Assembly (NCBI GenBank): GCA_029433415.1
Contig: JAQTIA010000004.1
Span: 1 to 54,819, forward strand
Direction: 5' to 3'
DNA from: Acetobacteraceae bacterium ESL0709
GTDB lineage: Bacteria > Pseudomonadota > Alphaproteobacteria > Acetobacterales > Acetobacteraceae
DNA length: 54,819 bases
Shown: in pieces, positions 36,197-45,620 of the stretch
Layout of the letters: the number at the start of each line of letters is the position of its first letter
How positions within the stretch are numbered: position 1 is the stretch's first letter
Translations under genes and position numbers: made by a program
Notes under the pieces: model-generated
Told to the model about the DNA's origin: nothing
The model's database searches: none
What the model saw: only the letters and a program-made list of their open reading frames with translations

Positions 36197-37312
36197 ATGG
36201 CAGATGAAACAGAATCAAAGTCTCCAGAAATTTCTCTAAATTCTGGGGATATCAAGCTTGATACTGGAGATGCGCATCAAATTGATGAAACTTTAAATCC
36301 ATCTTCTTCCGGAAAGAAATTTTCAAACTTTGAACCTGATTTTTCTGATATTTCTCAAAAGGAGGGGAATGGGTTAGAACGTATTATCAAAACTGGCTTC
36401 GTAGCTTATGAACGTATGCCCATGCTTGAAAATGTTCTTGATCGTTTTGTAAGATTTTGGACATCAACATTACGCAGCTTTACGAATGATAAGGTTGAAG
36501 TCTCTTTAATAAGCATGACCTCTTTGAGATTTGGCACTTTTATGGACGCCGTGCCAAAAAAATCAGTCTTTGCTATTTTTAAAGCAGAAGAATGGAAAAA
36601 TCTGGGTCTTATCGTCGCAGATTCTGATCTAACTTATGTCATTGTTGACATTTTGATGGGTGGTCAAAGCGGACCAGAGGGTGAGATCAGTGAAGATCGC
36701 CAGCCTACAGCCTTGGAACGTACTTTAATTGATAAAATGGTTGCTCTTCTTCTGGGGGATCTTATGGAAGCATTTATTCCTGTAGGAAATGTAAAGCTAG
36801 ATTTCGAACGTGTCGAGTTAACAGGGCATTTTGCGGTTATTACTCGCCCATTAAACGCCGTGATTGCAGCTAAATTCCAAACTGAAATTAATGGTCGTAG
36901 TGGCAATATAACAGTCGTATTACCTTATGCAACTTTAGAACCGGTTAGGGACAAATTGGCTCAACAGTTTATGGGAGAAGATTTTGGGAGTGACACTATT
37001 TGGGAGGATCACTTAATCAAAGAGATTCTCGAAACAAGTGTAACGGTCTCTGCCGTATTTGAGGAAGTTTTGGTACCTCTATCTAAAGTTCTCTCTCTCA
37101 AAAAAGGCGCCGTACTAAAACTCCCGCATAAAAAAGAGGCGCCTTATAGGGTTAGAATGGAATGTGACAATAAAGCCATGTTCTTTGGGACATTAGGCAA
37201 GATTGATGATATGCAAGCTGTTCGTATTGATCATCGCCTGATCCCTCCAACTGATGAGATCAAAACAGTGAAAGATTTCGGAGCCTTGAGCAAGCAATTC
37301 ATACCTCAATAA
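36197..37312 (+). CDS. fliM: Flagellar switch protein FliM
   Basis: FliM is the C-ring subunit that binds CheY-P and FliG. The 371-residue protein has an N-terminal acidic region, a CheC-like middle domain (~60-270, with RPLNAVIAAKF and LGLIVADSDLTYVIVDILMGG) and a C-terminal SPOA domain (~290-360, VPLSKVLSLKKGAVLKLP and GTLGKIDDMQAVRID). The ATG at 36197 is preferred; TTG at 36185 or GTG at 36188 would add four or three residues. It is followed by the DUF6468 gene, as is common in Alphaproteobacteria. No cheY or other chemotaxis gene is present here. Confidence 0.95.
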   Translation: MADETESKSPEISLNSGDIKLDTGDAHQIDETLNPSSSGKKFSNFEPDFSDISQKEGNGLERIIKTGFVAYERMPMLENVLDRFVRFWTSTLRSFTNDKVEVSLISMTSLRFGTFMDAVPKKSVFAIFKAEEWKNLGLIVADSDLTYVIVDILMGGQSGPEGEISEDRQPTALERTLIDKMVALLLGDLMEAFIPVGNVKLDFERVELTGHFAVITRPLNAVIAAKFQTEINGRSGNITVVLPYATLEPVRDKLAQQFMGEDFGSDTIWEDHLIKEILETSVTVSAVFEEVLVPLSKVLSLKKGAVLKLPHKKEAPYRVRMECDNKAMFFGTLGKIDDMQAVRIDHRLIPPTDEIKTVKDFGALSKQFIPQ

Positions 37313-37338
37313 ATTATTTGAAGAGATATGGTAACATC

Positions 37339-38013
37339 ATGTTTTTAGACAATCTTCAGATCATCGTCGAAGTTCTTCTAATTTTGGTTATCATTACCGG
37401 AATTTTCAGTTCGCGTTCTGTTGCTAAACGTCTTTCTGTTATTCGTGAAACTTATAACGCCTTGACCAAAATGGTTGCTAATCTCGACAGTTCGACGGAA
37501 CATGCTGGACGTCTTTTTGAGGCGATGCAGCAGGAATCCTCTAAAGGAGGAAAGAAATTAAGTGCTCTTGTTGAATACGCACGTAATGCAACAGAGGATC
37601 TTCAAGATTTACAAAAAATGGCCGCAGAAGCCAGTGCTGGACTTGAACGTGATATTAAAAACGCTGATGAGACAAAAGTTTATCTCCTTGAGGCTATAAA
37701 ACAGGCTCAGAAAAATCTTGAAGCGTTGGAAGCATCCTTAAAACATCACAGTTTAGGACAAAAAGGGAAACGAGATGCTCATTCAGGAATGTCTGAGCAG
37801 ATAGAGGATAATTCAACCCAGGAAGTTTTCGTAGAGCCATTATCTGCCGCAGAACCAGTAAAGGTACGAATATTTTCACCTACAGAAAAGGTGACAGACT
37901 TGCCTCCAGAAGAAGAAATTTCTCAGGCAAAATTTTCTGATAAAATTGATATGCCCGTGCCTCAAACATTACGTAATCCTCGGCCCTATATGTCTGTAAT
38001 TGAGAAAAAATAA
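37339..38013 (+). CDS. DUF6468 membrane coiled-coil protein downstream of fliM
   Basis: This 224-residue protein has an N-terminal membrane helix (IIVEVLLILVIITGIF, ~6-22), then a long coiled coil (~30-140) and a charged tail ending in PRPYMSVIEKK. The pattern (FLDNLQIIVEVLL, SVIRETYNALTKMV) matches DUF6468, which occurs next to fliM in many Alphaproteobacteria; its function is unknown. The start at 37339 (ATG) places it ~27 bp after fliM. It probably acts at the inner membrane, near the C ring or stator. Confidence 0.75.
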   Translation: MFLDNLQIIVEVLLILVIITGIFSSRSVAKRLSVIRETYNALTKMVANLDSSTEHAGRLFEAMQQESSKGGKKLSALVEYARNATEDLQDLQKMAAEASAGLERDIKNADETKVYLLEAIKQAQKNLEALEASLKHHSLGQKGKRDAHSGMSEQIEDNSTQEVFVEPLSAAEPVKVRIFSPTEKVTDLPPEEEISQAKFSDKIDMPVPQTLRNPRPYMSVIEKK

Positions 38014-38091
38014 GAGTTTCTTGTTATAAAATTTCTAAAATCTAAAAAAGTCTCTCAAGATTTAATCTTTTTGTAGTATTTTAATGTCTTA

Positions 38092-38155
38092 TATAATCCC
38101 AGAAAAAACGGATTCCTGATTTTCAGGAGTGCCTGCTGAAAGAAAGAGTTTTGAT
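38092..38155 (+). promoter_or_regulatory. Flagellin promoter remnant and leader with competing hairpins
   Basis: A TATAAT hexamer (38092-38097) lies 59 bp upstream of the flagellin ATG; a TTGTAG 15 bp before it would be a poor -35. The leader can form TCCTGA/TCAGGA (38114-38128) or, alternatively, CAGG/CCTG (38124-38135); these overlap and exclude each other. In Caulobacter, the flagellin leader is the FlbT target, so a structured leader here is notable. Low certainty. Confidence 0.3.
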
Positions 38156-39118
38156 ATGTCATTATCCATTAATAACAATGCTTCTGCCCTTGTTGCCCTC
38201 GAAACCCTGAATCAGACACAGGAAAGTCTAGATTCGGCGCAGAATGCTGTTGCAACGGGCAAAAGAGTTTCCTCTGCAGCGGATAATCCAGCTTCTTACG
38301 GTATTTCTGCTCAGATTAATAACGATGTTTCCGGTCAGAGCGCCGTAAATGACGGTCTGAGCTATGCTTCTCAGCTTGTCACTACATCTTTGAATGCTGC
38401 TGACTCTATCGTCAGCACACTGAATGATGTTCGTAATGCCGTTACGGATTTCACGAATAAAATTGGTGACAAGAGTTCTCGAGATGCAATCACAGCAAAA
38501 TTGACCGGTCTTGCTGGTACGATTAACACGATCGCCCGTAATGCGACTGTTAAGGGGACCAACCTTCTATCCATGTCGACAGGGGATGGCTATGGCATCC
38601 AGACGGGTAACCTAAGTTATCTGACGGGTGCTCAGGGTGATATGCAGACTATTTCGGGCGGATATGCACTCCTTCAGAATAATGATTCATTATCTTCTGG
38701 CGGTATGCCGAGTAGTGTTCATATTCTGACGGATGCTCTTGGTCTTACGACTAGTGCATCGGCTGGTGAGAATGGTACGATTGGCCTTGATCTTGCAAAT
38801 CTTATAACAAAAGCTTCGCTCGGGACTATGAATTCCGCAGATGCAAATAAGCTGATTGATAAAATTTCAGCAGCTATAACGAGCATGACGAATATGACAT
38901 CGACGCTTGGCTCGAATAAGAACACGCTTGCGGCGATGAGTTCTTATGGTAAAAACTTGCAGGATTCTCTGACAAATGCGTCAAGTTCCTTGGTTGATGC
39001 AGATATGGCAGCTGAAAGCGCGAAACTGACAGCTCTTCAGACGAAGCAGTCACTGGGTGTAAAGGCTCTGACTATCGCCAATGGACAGTCCCAGAATATT
39101 CTTTCCCTGTTCCAGTAA
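38156..39118 (+). CDS. fliC: Flagellin
   Basis: The only flagellin gene on the replicon. The 320-residue protein starts MSLSINNNASALVALETLNQ and has the conserved N-terminal helix (GKRVSSAADNPASYGISAQI, ~40-60) and C-terminal coiled coil (DADMAAESAKLTALQTKQSLG and NGQSQNILSLFQ). The central region is short, with many Ser and Thr, so it is suited to O-glycosylation. An upstream frame extends nine codons but lacks a ribosome site; the ATG at 38156 follows GAAAGAAAGAG. A strong intrinsic terminator follows. A TPR-glycosyltransferase gene begins ~130 bp downstream. Confidence 0.97.
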   Translation: MSLSINNNASALVALETLNQTQESLDSAQNAVATGKRVSSAADNPASYGISAQINNDVSGQSAVNDGLSYASQLVTTSLNAADSIVSTLNDVRNAVTDFTNKIGDKSSRDAITAKLTGLAGTINTIARNATVKGTNLLSMSTGDGYGIQTGNLSYLTGAQGDMQTISGGYALLQNNDSLSSGGMPSSVHILTDALGLTTSASAGENGTIGLDLANLITKASLGTMNSADANKLIDKISAAITSMTNMTSTLGSNKNTLAAMSSYGKNLQDSLTNASSSLVDADMAAESAKLTALQTKQSLGVKALTIANGQSQNILSLFQ

Positions 39119-39155
39119 AATCAGGTTTGATCTTCGGATTGTTAGAATGTTTCAG

Positions 39156-39192
39156 AAAAGCGCTGCTGCGATTTGTAGCAGCGCTTTTCTTA
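39156..39192 (+). terminator. Intrinsic terminator of the flagellin gene
   Basis: A perfect 12-bp stem, AAAAGCGCTGCT (39156-39167) with AGCAGCGCTTTT (39177-39188), and a 9-nt loop, ending in a T-rich tail. It lies 37 bp after the flagellin stop and is the clearest terminator in the window, as expected for a highly expressed gene. Confidence 0.92.
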
Positions 39193-39250
39193 TCTTGATG
39201 ATTTTTATAGAATGAGCCGGAAATTATTTATTTATCAATAAAGAAAGATC

Positions 39251-40675
39251 ATGATGCCTAATCCGAATCAGAGCGCGGAGTCTCCGCTTATAAAAAGCGC
39301 CATGGCTTTTCATAAGAAAGGGGATATAAAACATGCTCTTCCTCTTTATCAGGAAGCTCTGATAGACTATCCAAATAATGCTATTTTACTAAGTAATTAT
39401 GGTTCAGCTTTATTATCATGTTATGACCTTGAAATGGCCAAGTTTATATTGGTCAGAGCCGTGGAAATTGATCCAAATCTGGCTGATGCATGGTCTAATC
39501 TTGGAAATCTATACCAACTTTCTCAAGATTATGGTTATGCCATTGAGGCCTACCAGAAATGTCTTTCTCTACAGAGTGATCATCCAGGGGCTTTAAGCAA
39601 TTTGGCCATGTGTCTCTCGACCATGGGCTATTATGACCTTGCTCAGGAGCTTTATTGTTTATCTATCAGTCTTGAAGAGGATAATCGGCAGACAAGACTG
39701 AATTATGCTATTTCTCTCTTATCGTCAGGGCGCTATAAAAAAGGATTTTGTGAAAATGAGTGGCGATGGACTGAGGAAGAACGGAAAAAATTATTTCCTG
39801 CCCGTCCTTGGAATGGAGAGCCTATAGAGGGGAAGACGCTTCTGATTATTACTGAAGCGGGTTTTGGCGATATGATTCAGTTTAGTCGCTTCTTTCCTAA
39901 AATGAAGATATTTGGCGCCAGACTGGTTGTTACGGTGCCGCAGGAACTTCTATCCCTTTTCTCAGATTCTTTTTCTGGTGTGACATTCAGGTCCAGGAAA
40001 GATCCATTACCTGATTATGATTTTTACCTGTTAATGATGAGTATGCCTCGTATACTCGGGACAGAGTTGGATTCAATTCCCGATGCGGGAGGATATCTCA
40101 GGGCTGAACCGGAACTTGTTACTTTTTGGTTTCAGAAAATACAGGAAGACAGGCGTCGTTTTTCCCGTCAATCTGGGGATAAAGTGGGTCTTGTCTGGTC
40201 CGGCTCATCTCATCCTGAAGAAAAGGTAGCAGCTTTTGCTGATCGAAGGCGTTCCATGGATTTGTCGGTCCTTGAGCCTCTGGCCCAGTCATTGCCTGAA
40301 GCGTTGTTTTATAGCCTGCAGGTAGGTGATAGAGCTGAACAGGCATCAAATCCTCCTCCTTTAATGCATCTGATTGACCATACTGTCGAGCTGCATAATT
40401 TTGCTGATACAGCAGCCTTGATTATGAATCTGGATTTTGTGGTTTCTGTGGATACATCGACAGCCCACTTGGCCGCGGCCTTAGGTAAACCAGTTTTTCT
40501 CCTATCCCGTTTTGACCAGTGTTGGCGCTGGTTACATGGCCAGAAAAAAACTCCTTGGTACAAGACCATGATTATCTATCAACAGGAAAGACCCTTTGAT
40601 TGGTCATGTCCCATCAATAATCTTTGCCGTGATTTGAAATTGCAGTCAGCAGGATTACGTTTGGGAAAGAGCTAG
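39251..40675 (+). CDS. TPR-glycosyltransferase, likely flagellin glycosyltransferase (FlmG-like)
   Basis: A 474-residue protein with about four TPR units (~10-160: for example NAILLSNYGSALLSCYDLEMAKFIL, DAWSNLGNLYQLSQDYGYAIEAY) and a C-terminal GT-B-like half (~185-465: LLIITEAGFGDMIQFSRFF, VGLVWSGSSHPEEK, FVVSVDTSTAHLAAALG). It is related to the 2721-4343 protein over its whole length and resembles Caulobacter FlmG. Its position directly behind the flagellin terminator makes flagellin its likely substrate. It has no signal peptide, so it would act in the cytoplasm before export. Confidence 0.78.
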   Translation: MMPNPNQSAESPLIKSAMAFHKKGDIKHALPLYQEALIDYPNNAILLSNYGSALLSCYDLEMAKFILVRAVEIDPNLADAWSNLGNLYQLSQDYGYAIEAYQKCLSLQSDHPGALSNLAMCLSTMGYYDLAQELYCLSISLEEDNRQTRLNYAISLLSSGRYKKGFCENEWRWTEEERKKLFPARPWNGEPIEGKTLLIITEAGFGDMIQFSRFFPKMKIFGARLVVTVPQELLSLFSDSFSGVTFRSRKDPLPDYDFYLLMMSMPRILGTELDSIPDAGGYLRAEPELVTFWFQKIQEDRRRFSRQSGDKVGLVWSGSSHPEEKVAAFADRRRSMDLSVLEPLAQSLPEALFYSLQVGDRAEQASNPPPLMHLIDHTVELHNFADTAALIMNLDFVVSVDTSTAHLAAALGKPVFLLSRFDQCWRWLHGQKKTPWYKTMIIYQQERPFDWSCPINNLCRDLKLQSAGLRLGKS

Positions 40676-40718
40676 ACCAAACATGTTATGGGCTGGCCCT
40701 TTTCCGAGTTTTCTATGG

Positions 40719-41834
40719 TTAGATATAATTTGCCAAAGAAAATTCTTTCATCTTGCTGATTAGTGTGAAAGATACTTGCAACTGGGCACGCAGATTATCA
40801 GATTTCAGGGCCAATGCTGCTGGATTAGAGCTGATATTTTCGCTCATATAGGAAGCGAGCATGGTGTTGATGCTTTTGAGAGCACCTTGCTGATTTTTCA
40901 AGGCGGTTTGGTCAGAGCCTGTAGCTGACTCCATATTAATAAGTTCGTCGGAGTTCTGGCTTGTAGACTGCTGAATTTGTTTGACGAGATCCAATACTCC
41001 CGGATCAGTCATTTTATGTTGACCTAATGCTGAAATCAGCATGGTATTCCGGATAAGATCTCTTATGGGTGAACCAGTACTTGTATCAGAGGGAGTACTT
41101 TGCCCTTCTGTTGCTACAGCGCCTGCTGTCCATGTTTCTCCACGGTCACCAATCGTAACATTCTTACGTGATTGATACGCTTCTGCAGGAGAAACAGAGA
41201 GTGTAGGATCAAAAATTGAATATCCAGGTGGTGTCCCATTAGGCTGATTATTATCTGATGCAGCTGCAGTTGCCTGTTTGAATGCGTCAGAAGCTGATAT
41301 ATGTCCGGCCAACATATCAGAAACAATATCATTGATTTTATGAGCGAGGGGTGTATCGCTGAGGGGGCCCTTGGTGGGAATGGGGATCTGACGTGCATCA
41401 CCACCAGAAAAAACATAACCACCTGTATTATCGACAGTATTGAGGGCCTGCTTAATACTGTCCAAGTCTGACTTCGCTGTTGAAGAGCTTCCACTGAGGT
41501 CAGAATCTCCTTGATTCTCAACAGCAAGCATCTCAGTGGCCGTTTTGTACATCTCATGAGCTACTTGTGAGAGCTGTTTTAATCCTCCTGAACTGAGATT
41601 CAGACGGTTTAGTATAGAACTGACATTTTCACGATAAGCCTTATTCTCTGCCATTTGCATGCTAAGATGCAGGGCGAACTGACGATTATCCCCGAGGCCT
41701 TCTATCGTTGACGAAATGGTCCCACTACCTAACTGCCAGGAAATAGACGCCTGACTTTCTTCATTCTGCTTGATACTCTGTGAGAGAATATAATTGACGC
41801 TGTTTGCGCCAAATTGGTTAATAGAGAGTGACAT
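40719..41834 (-). CDS. flgL: Hook-filament junction protein FlgL
   Basis: FlgL (HAP3) joins FlgK to the filament. The 371-residue protein has flagellin-like ends: N-terminal INQFGANSVNYILSQSIKQNEES and C-terminal ALKSDNLRAQLQVSFTLISKMKEFSLANYI. The middle is variable. It follows flgK by ~29 bp on the same strand and converges with the TPR-glycosyltransferase gene; only ~40 bp separate the stops. Confidence 0.85.
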   Translation of the reverse strand: MSLSINQFGANSVNYILSQSIKQNEESQASISWQLGSGTISSTIEGLGDNRQFALHLSMQMAENKAYRENVSSILNRLNLSSGGLKQLSQVAHEMYKTATEMLAVENQGDSDLSGSSSTAKSDLDSIKQALNTVDNTGGYVFSGGDARQIPIPTKGPLSDTPLAHKINDIVSDMLAGHISASDAFKQATAAASDNNQPNGTPPGYSIFDPTLSVSPAEAYQSRKNVTIGDRGETWTAGAVATEGQSTPSDTSTGSPIRDLIRNTMLISALGQHKMTDPGVLDLVKQIQQSTSQNSDELINMESATGSDQTALKNQQGALKSINTMLASYMSENISSNPAALALKSDNLRAQLQVSFTLISKMKEFSLANYI

Positions 41835-41863
41835 TTTTAAAACCTCGTGAACTTCTTAACGTC

Positions 41864-43654
41864 CTAGACGGCATTGAGGAGGGCGCTAAACATGTCTCGG
41901 ACGGCTGAGACAACCTTTGCATTCGCGGCGTAAGAATTCTGGAGAGTAACGATCATCGACATTTGATTATTAACATTAACACCTGAAACAGAATTTACTT
42001 GCGTTGTCAGGTTTGTTTGAATGCCAGTTTCCGTACTCAGACGAGATTTAGCGTTATTGACGACACGCGCCTGTGTTGATGTCATATCCGTAGAGAGCTG
42101 ATCAAGACTTTCTGTTCCCGGATAGCCGGTAGAAAAAGAGCCATCAGGGCCTAGGCCAGATGTTGGTGCTGCAAGTCCCCCAGAGACGTTTGCGATTCCG
42201 CTACTGAAAGTTACGCTCAGAACACTATTGATAAGCGTAAGGTCACCAACTTTTCCATCTGCACCAGTTGTCAAAAGCCCTGGGCTTTTGACATAATCCG
42301 AATTAACGGACAAAAGGGAAGAAAGATCTGTTATATTTCTGACGATGCTGGCCCCTTTGATTTTTCCAGGAGGATTGGCACTTGAAGAGGTATCAAAGGA
42401 AATATTGCCAATTCCCGTCGTATCTCCAGGATTGACAACAGCAACAAATTGGCTGCCAATTTTTTTGACGTAATATCCACCTCCATTAGGAGATGGAGGG
42501 AGTGGGTTGCCACTACTGTCAAGGACGTTATCGACGATTAAAGGCTTACCGTCAGTGCCAATTACATTGTCGTTACTGTCAAGTTTTACCGTATTTGTTG
42601 CGGAATCAACAGCCGCTCTGGCAGGAGGAGTGAAAAGAGGCAGCCCGGCAGAATCGAAACGGTTAATCAGCGTAGAAGCAAAAGAATCCATCTGGGCTTG
42701 CATGGTGGGGTAAGTCTGGTCCCGTAAGGTAATATTAGCTCCTATCGGGCCACCAGTCAGATGTTGGGTTATGTCTTCCCCATCAAGCATAATACCGGGA
42801 ATACCACCATTTTTCCCATCATTGCTATAATACATATTAGGCGCAATAGTGGCTTTCTTGGTTGAAAGGGGCCAGTCTGAGGAAGGAAGAAACCGGTTGT
42901 CATTTTCTTTACCAATTTGATCAGGCCGCGTCGGCAGCAAGGTTCCATCTTCCGTCGTGACGACCATGTCTCCATTTGGTTTTTCCGTAAATGATACGCC
43001 AAGCTGGTTGGAAAGGTCATTCATAAGTCCAAGGCGCTGATTTTCGAGATCTGACGTATCTCCACCAGAGGCTTGCAGGACCATAATTTTTTTTGAAATT
43101 GAACCTATGGTCGTCAAATCAGTGTTAATACCCGGGATAGAACTGACGATGGCATCTTGGGCATTCTGGCGTTGTGACTGGTAGGCAGAAGTCAGGACGT
43201 GAACATTTCTGACCAATGTCTGTGCATTGGAAATGACATCATATTGTGTGCTCCCGTCTGTTGGTGCATTGGTGACCTTGACCAGACTGGTTTTCAAATT
43301 ACCCAAATAATTTGACAGGGAACCCATTACATCGGAATTACCGTCACTATTGGCGCCTGTCGTTCCTTGAAGGGCCGAAATATTGCTTAGGGAGTTATAA
43401 AGTGCCTGAAGGTTGCTGACTTTTCCGTTCTGGGTATAAAGTGCTGCCTGAAGGGCAGGTGAAAGTGCCAGACTATTATGCCCAACACGAACACCTATAT
43501 TTCTCCCGTTAACGACATCTGAATAGGTATTGGGAGTTTCAGTTACATAACCGTCTGTGGAAGCATTGGCGACATTCCTTGAGATTGTATCAAGGGCAGC
43601 TTCCATTGCTTGAAGCCCACCCGTTGCGGTATTTAAGGAAACGCCTAGACCCAT
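41864..43654 (-). CDS. flgK: Hook-filament junction protein FlgK
   Basis: FlgK (HAP1) caps the hook. The 596-residue protein begins with the conserved GVSLNTATGGLQAMEAALDTISRNVANASTDGYV and ends with the paired helix VTLQNSYAANAKVVSAVRDMFSALLNAV. Residues ~130-330 carry the usual alpha domain (for example SDLENQRLGLMNDLSNQLGVSF). It is upstream of flgL on the minus strand. flgF lies further upstream after a ~130 bp gap, which may contain the flgK promoter. Confidence 0.95.
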   Translation of the reverse strand: MGLGVSLNTATGGLQAMEAALDTISRNVANASTDGYVTETPNTYSDVVNGRNIGVRVGHNSLALSPALQAALYTQNGKVSNLQALYNSLSNISALQGTTGANSDGNSDVMGSLSNYLGNLKTSLVKVTNAPTDGSTQYDVISNAQTLVRNVHVLTSAYQSQRQNAQDAIVSSIPGINTDLTTIGSISKKIMVLQASGGDTSDLENQRLGLMNDLSNQLGVSFTEKPNGDMVVTTEDGTLLPTRPDQIGKENDNRFLPSSDWPLSTKKATIAPNMYYSNDGKNGGIPGIMLDGEDITQHLTGGPIGANITLRDQTYPTMQAQMDSFASTLINRFDSAGLPLFTPPARAAVDSATNTVKLDSNDNVIGTDGKPLIVDNVLDSSGNPLPPSPNGGGYYVKKIGSQFVAVVNPGDTTGIGNISFDTSSSANPPGKIKGASIVRNITDLSSLLSVNSDYVKSPGLLTTGADGKVGDLTLINSVLSVTFSSGIANVSGGLAAPTSGLGPDGSFSTGYPGTESLDQLSTDMTSTQARVVNNAKSRLSTETGIQTNLTTQVNSVSGVNVNNQMSMIVTLQNSYAANAKVVSAVRDMFSALLNAV

Positions 43655-43788
43655 TATTATTCTCCAACAACCTTTTACTCTAGGGTAGTTTACAGAATTT
43701 TAGATAGCCATCTTTTCTGTAAGAATTACTCTTTAGCAAAATAGATAACAAAAGTTACAAAAAAATTAAATCCAATCCCGTTTTTATG

Positions 43789-44538
43789 TTAACTCGACGT
43801 TTCTGAAAGGATTTTATCAATGGCGTTAAGTCTGCGTGTGAAGTCTTTTTGCAAAAGCTGGAAATTTAGGTCATATTCACGTTGCAGCCTGATGAGATCA
43901 GTCGTTTCTTTGACAGCATTGACATTACTAGCCTCCAGAGTACCTTGTCTTATTTCCCTGCTGGCAACATTATGGAGAGGGGTTGTAGGACGAAATAAAT
44001 GGTCGCCTTCACTTTCTAGGCTGTTTGGCTCATCAACGGTCACAAGATTGATGGTATTAATGATCCCTTCATCGGTTGAAATGGTTCCGTCCGATGCTAT
44101 TGAGAGGGGTTGGGCGATCTGCTCTTGTGTAAGAGTGATAGGGTTTTGCTGAGCATCTAGTAGGGGGTTACCCCCTAGATTGACGATGGTGCCATCACCA
44201 GCGATCTGAAATTTTCCATCGCGAGTCAATCTAATACCTTGAGGTGTTTTGACAGAGAAATAGCCTTGTCCGTTAATGGCGAGGTCTAGGGGGTTACCAG
44301 TTGTATGGAACTCACCCTGCAATGTGTTCTGATAAGTGCTCTTATCCTGACTATAAGAGAGTTTTTTCTCTGCACTTAGGCCGTGAACGCCATGCTGATT
44401 AGAAATATAGTCTGTGAATAGGAGGGCGGAGGACTTAAACCCGTTCGTGCTGGCATTGGCTAGGTTATTAGCTGTGACATCAAGAGAACGTGTCAGGGCG
44501 TCAATGTGAGAGAGGGCCAGGTAGCTGGTAGTGTCCAC
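43789..44538 (-). CDS. flgF: Rod protein FlgF
   Basis: A 249-residue rod protein with the conserved N terminus (LSHIDALTRSLDVTANNLANASTNGFKSSALLF) and the rod motif GNPLDLAINGQGYFSVKTPQGIRLTRDGKF near 80-110. The C-terminal motif is NVNAVKETTDLIRLQREYDLNFQLLQKD. It is divergent from flgG across ~280 bp and would form the proximal rod with FlgB and FlgC. The usual flgF-flgG operon has been split here, with the two genes facing away from each other. Confidence 0.94.
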   Translation of the reverse strand: MDTTSYLALSHIDALTRSLDVTANNLANASTNGFKSSALLFTDYISNQHGVHGLSAEKKLSYSQDKSTYQNTLQGEFHTTGNPLDLAINGQGYFSVKTPQGIRLTRDGKFQIAGDGTIVNLGGNPLLDAQQNPITLTQEQIAQPLSIASDGTISTDEGIINTINLVTVDEPNSLESEGDHLFRPTTPLHNVASREIRQGTLEASNVNAVKETTDLIRLQREYDLNFQLLQKDFTRRLNAIDKILSETSS

Positions 44539-44816
44539 AGGGGAGCCTCCAAGAAGGAATACAGGTCTATAATTTCCGAGTTGTCAGAGCTTGTTCCTGC
44601 TATGATGACATACGTTGCAGTAAAAATCTTTATGTAATTTTAACAGATTACACTCATTGAAGCAAAAAATCTTGCATAAAAATAATACAATACGTACTTT
44701 GTTTAAAGAGCATGATATGTTGACGCGGGCGTTTATCTCTTGTTACGAGTGATCCGAGTTCGTGGTTTTTAAAAGATATCCGTGTTTTGGCGATAAGGTT
44801 TGGGAGAAAATGATTC
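44539..44816. promoter_or_regulatory. flgF-flgG divergent intergenic region
   Basis: About 280 bp between two divergently transcribed flagellar operons; it must contain promoters for both. By eye I find no convincing sigma-54 (TGGCAC-N5-TTGC) or sigma-28 pattern. The central part (44620-44720) is AT-rich. Confidence 0.35.
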
Positions 44817-45605
44817 ATGCTACGGTCTCTTGAGATTGGCGCAACGGGTATGCAGGCACAGACGACGAATGTGGATACCATCGCCAATAATATGGCGAAC
44901 ATGACAACGACCGGATATAAGAGGCGCCGTGCTGAATTTCAGGATTTGATTTATCAGGATCTGCGGCGTGTGGGTACGATGAGTACTGATACGGGCTATC
45001 GTGTACCAGCAGGTGTACAAATTGGCCTTGGTGTGCGTACGGCCGCTATTTACCGTATCAATGAACAGGGACCTCTTACCCAGACTAATAATACATTGGA
45101 CCTTGCTATTGAGGGGCGTGGCTATTTCCGTATTCTTTTACCGTCCGGTGAATATGCTTATACGCGTGATGGAACTTTTTCTATGTCGGAAGATGGTAAT
45201 ATTGTAACGGCGGATGGTTACCCGCTAGTGCCTAATATCGCAATTCCCAATAATGCGGAAAATATTACAGTCGACCAGTCTGGTCAGGTTCAATATACCA
45301 TATTGGGGCAGCCAGATCCGCAGGTAGCGGGGCAGATACAGTTGACGACTTTCCAGAATGAAAACGGTCTTGCCGCTATGGGGCAGAACCTGTTCACCCA
45401 AACAACAGCGTCAGGAGATCCGATTAATGGTAATCCACAAAGTGTTGGTTTTGGATCGATCCGGCAAGGATATGTGGAGGAATCTGCGGTTAATGCAGTA
45501 ACTGAGATTACTAACCTTATTACAGCACAGCGGGCTTATGAGATGAATAGTAAGACGATTACGGCTTCTGATGAAATGTTACAGACGTTAACGAACTTAC
45601 GTTAG
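44817..45605 (+). CDS. flgG: Distal rod protein FlgG
   Basis: FlgG builds the distal rod that passes through the P and L rings. The 262-residue protein shows the complete family signature: LEIGATGMQAQTTNVDTIANNMANMTTTGYKRRRAEFQDL, LDLAIEGRGYFRILLPSGEYAYTRDG, and the C-terminal VNAVTEITNLITAQRAYEMNSKTI. It begins a long plus-strand flagellar run, followed closely by flgA and flgH. Confidence 0.97.
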   Translation: MLRSLEIGATGMQAQTTNVDTIANNMANMTTTGYKRRRAEFQDLIYQDLRRVGTMSTDTGYRVPAGVQIGLGVRTAAIYRINEQGPLTQTNNTLDLAIEGRGYFRILLPSGEYAYTRDGTFSMSEDGNIVTADGYPLVPNIAIPNNAENITVDQSGQVQYTILGQPDPQVAGQIQLTTFQNENGLAAMGQNLFTQTTASGDPINGNPQSVGFGSIRQGYVEESAVNAVTEITNLITAQRAYEMNSKTITASDEMLQTLTNLR

Positions 45606-45620
45606 GCTTTAAGGACGCAA

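Noticed and set aside
40690-40704. GGGCTGGCCC followed by TTTT between the TPR-glycosyltransferase gene and flgL as a terminator.
   Set aside because: The stem would have only a 2-nt loop, which is not sterically reasonable.
44539-44816. Sigma-54 or sigma-28 flagellar promoters in the divergent flgF-flgG region.
   Set aside because: No sequence close to either consensus was found by eye here or in the other intergenic regions inspected.
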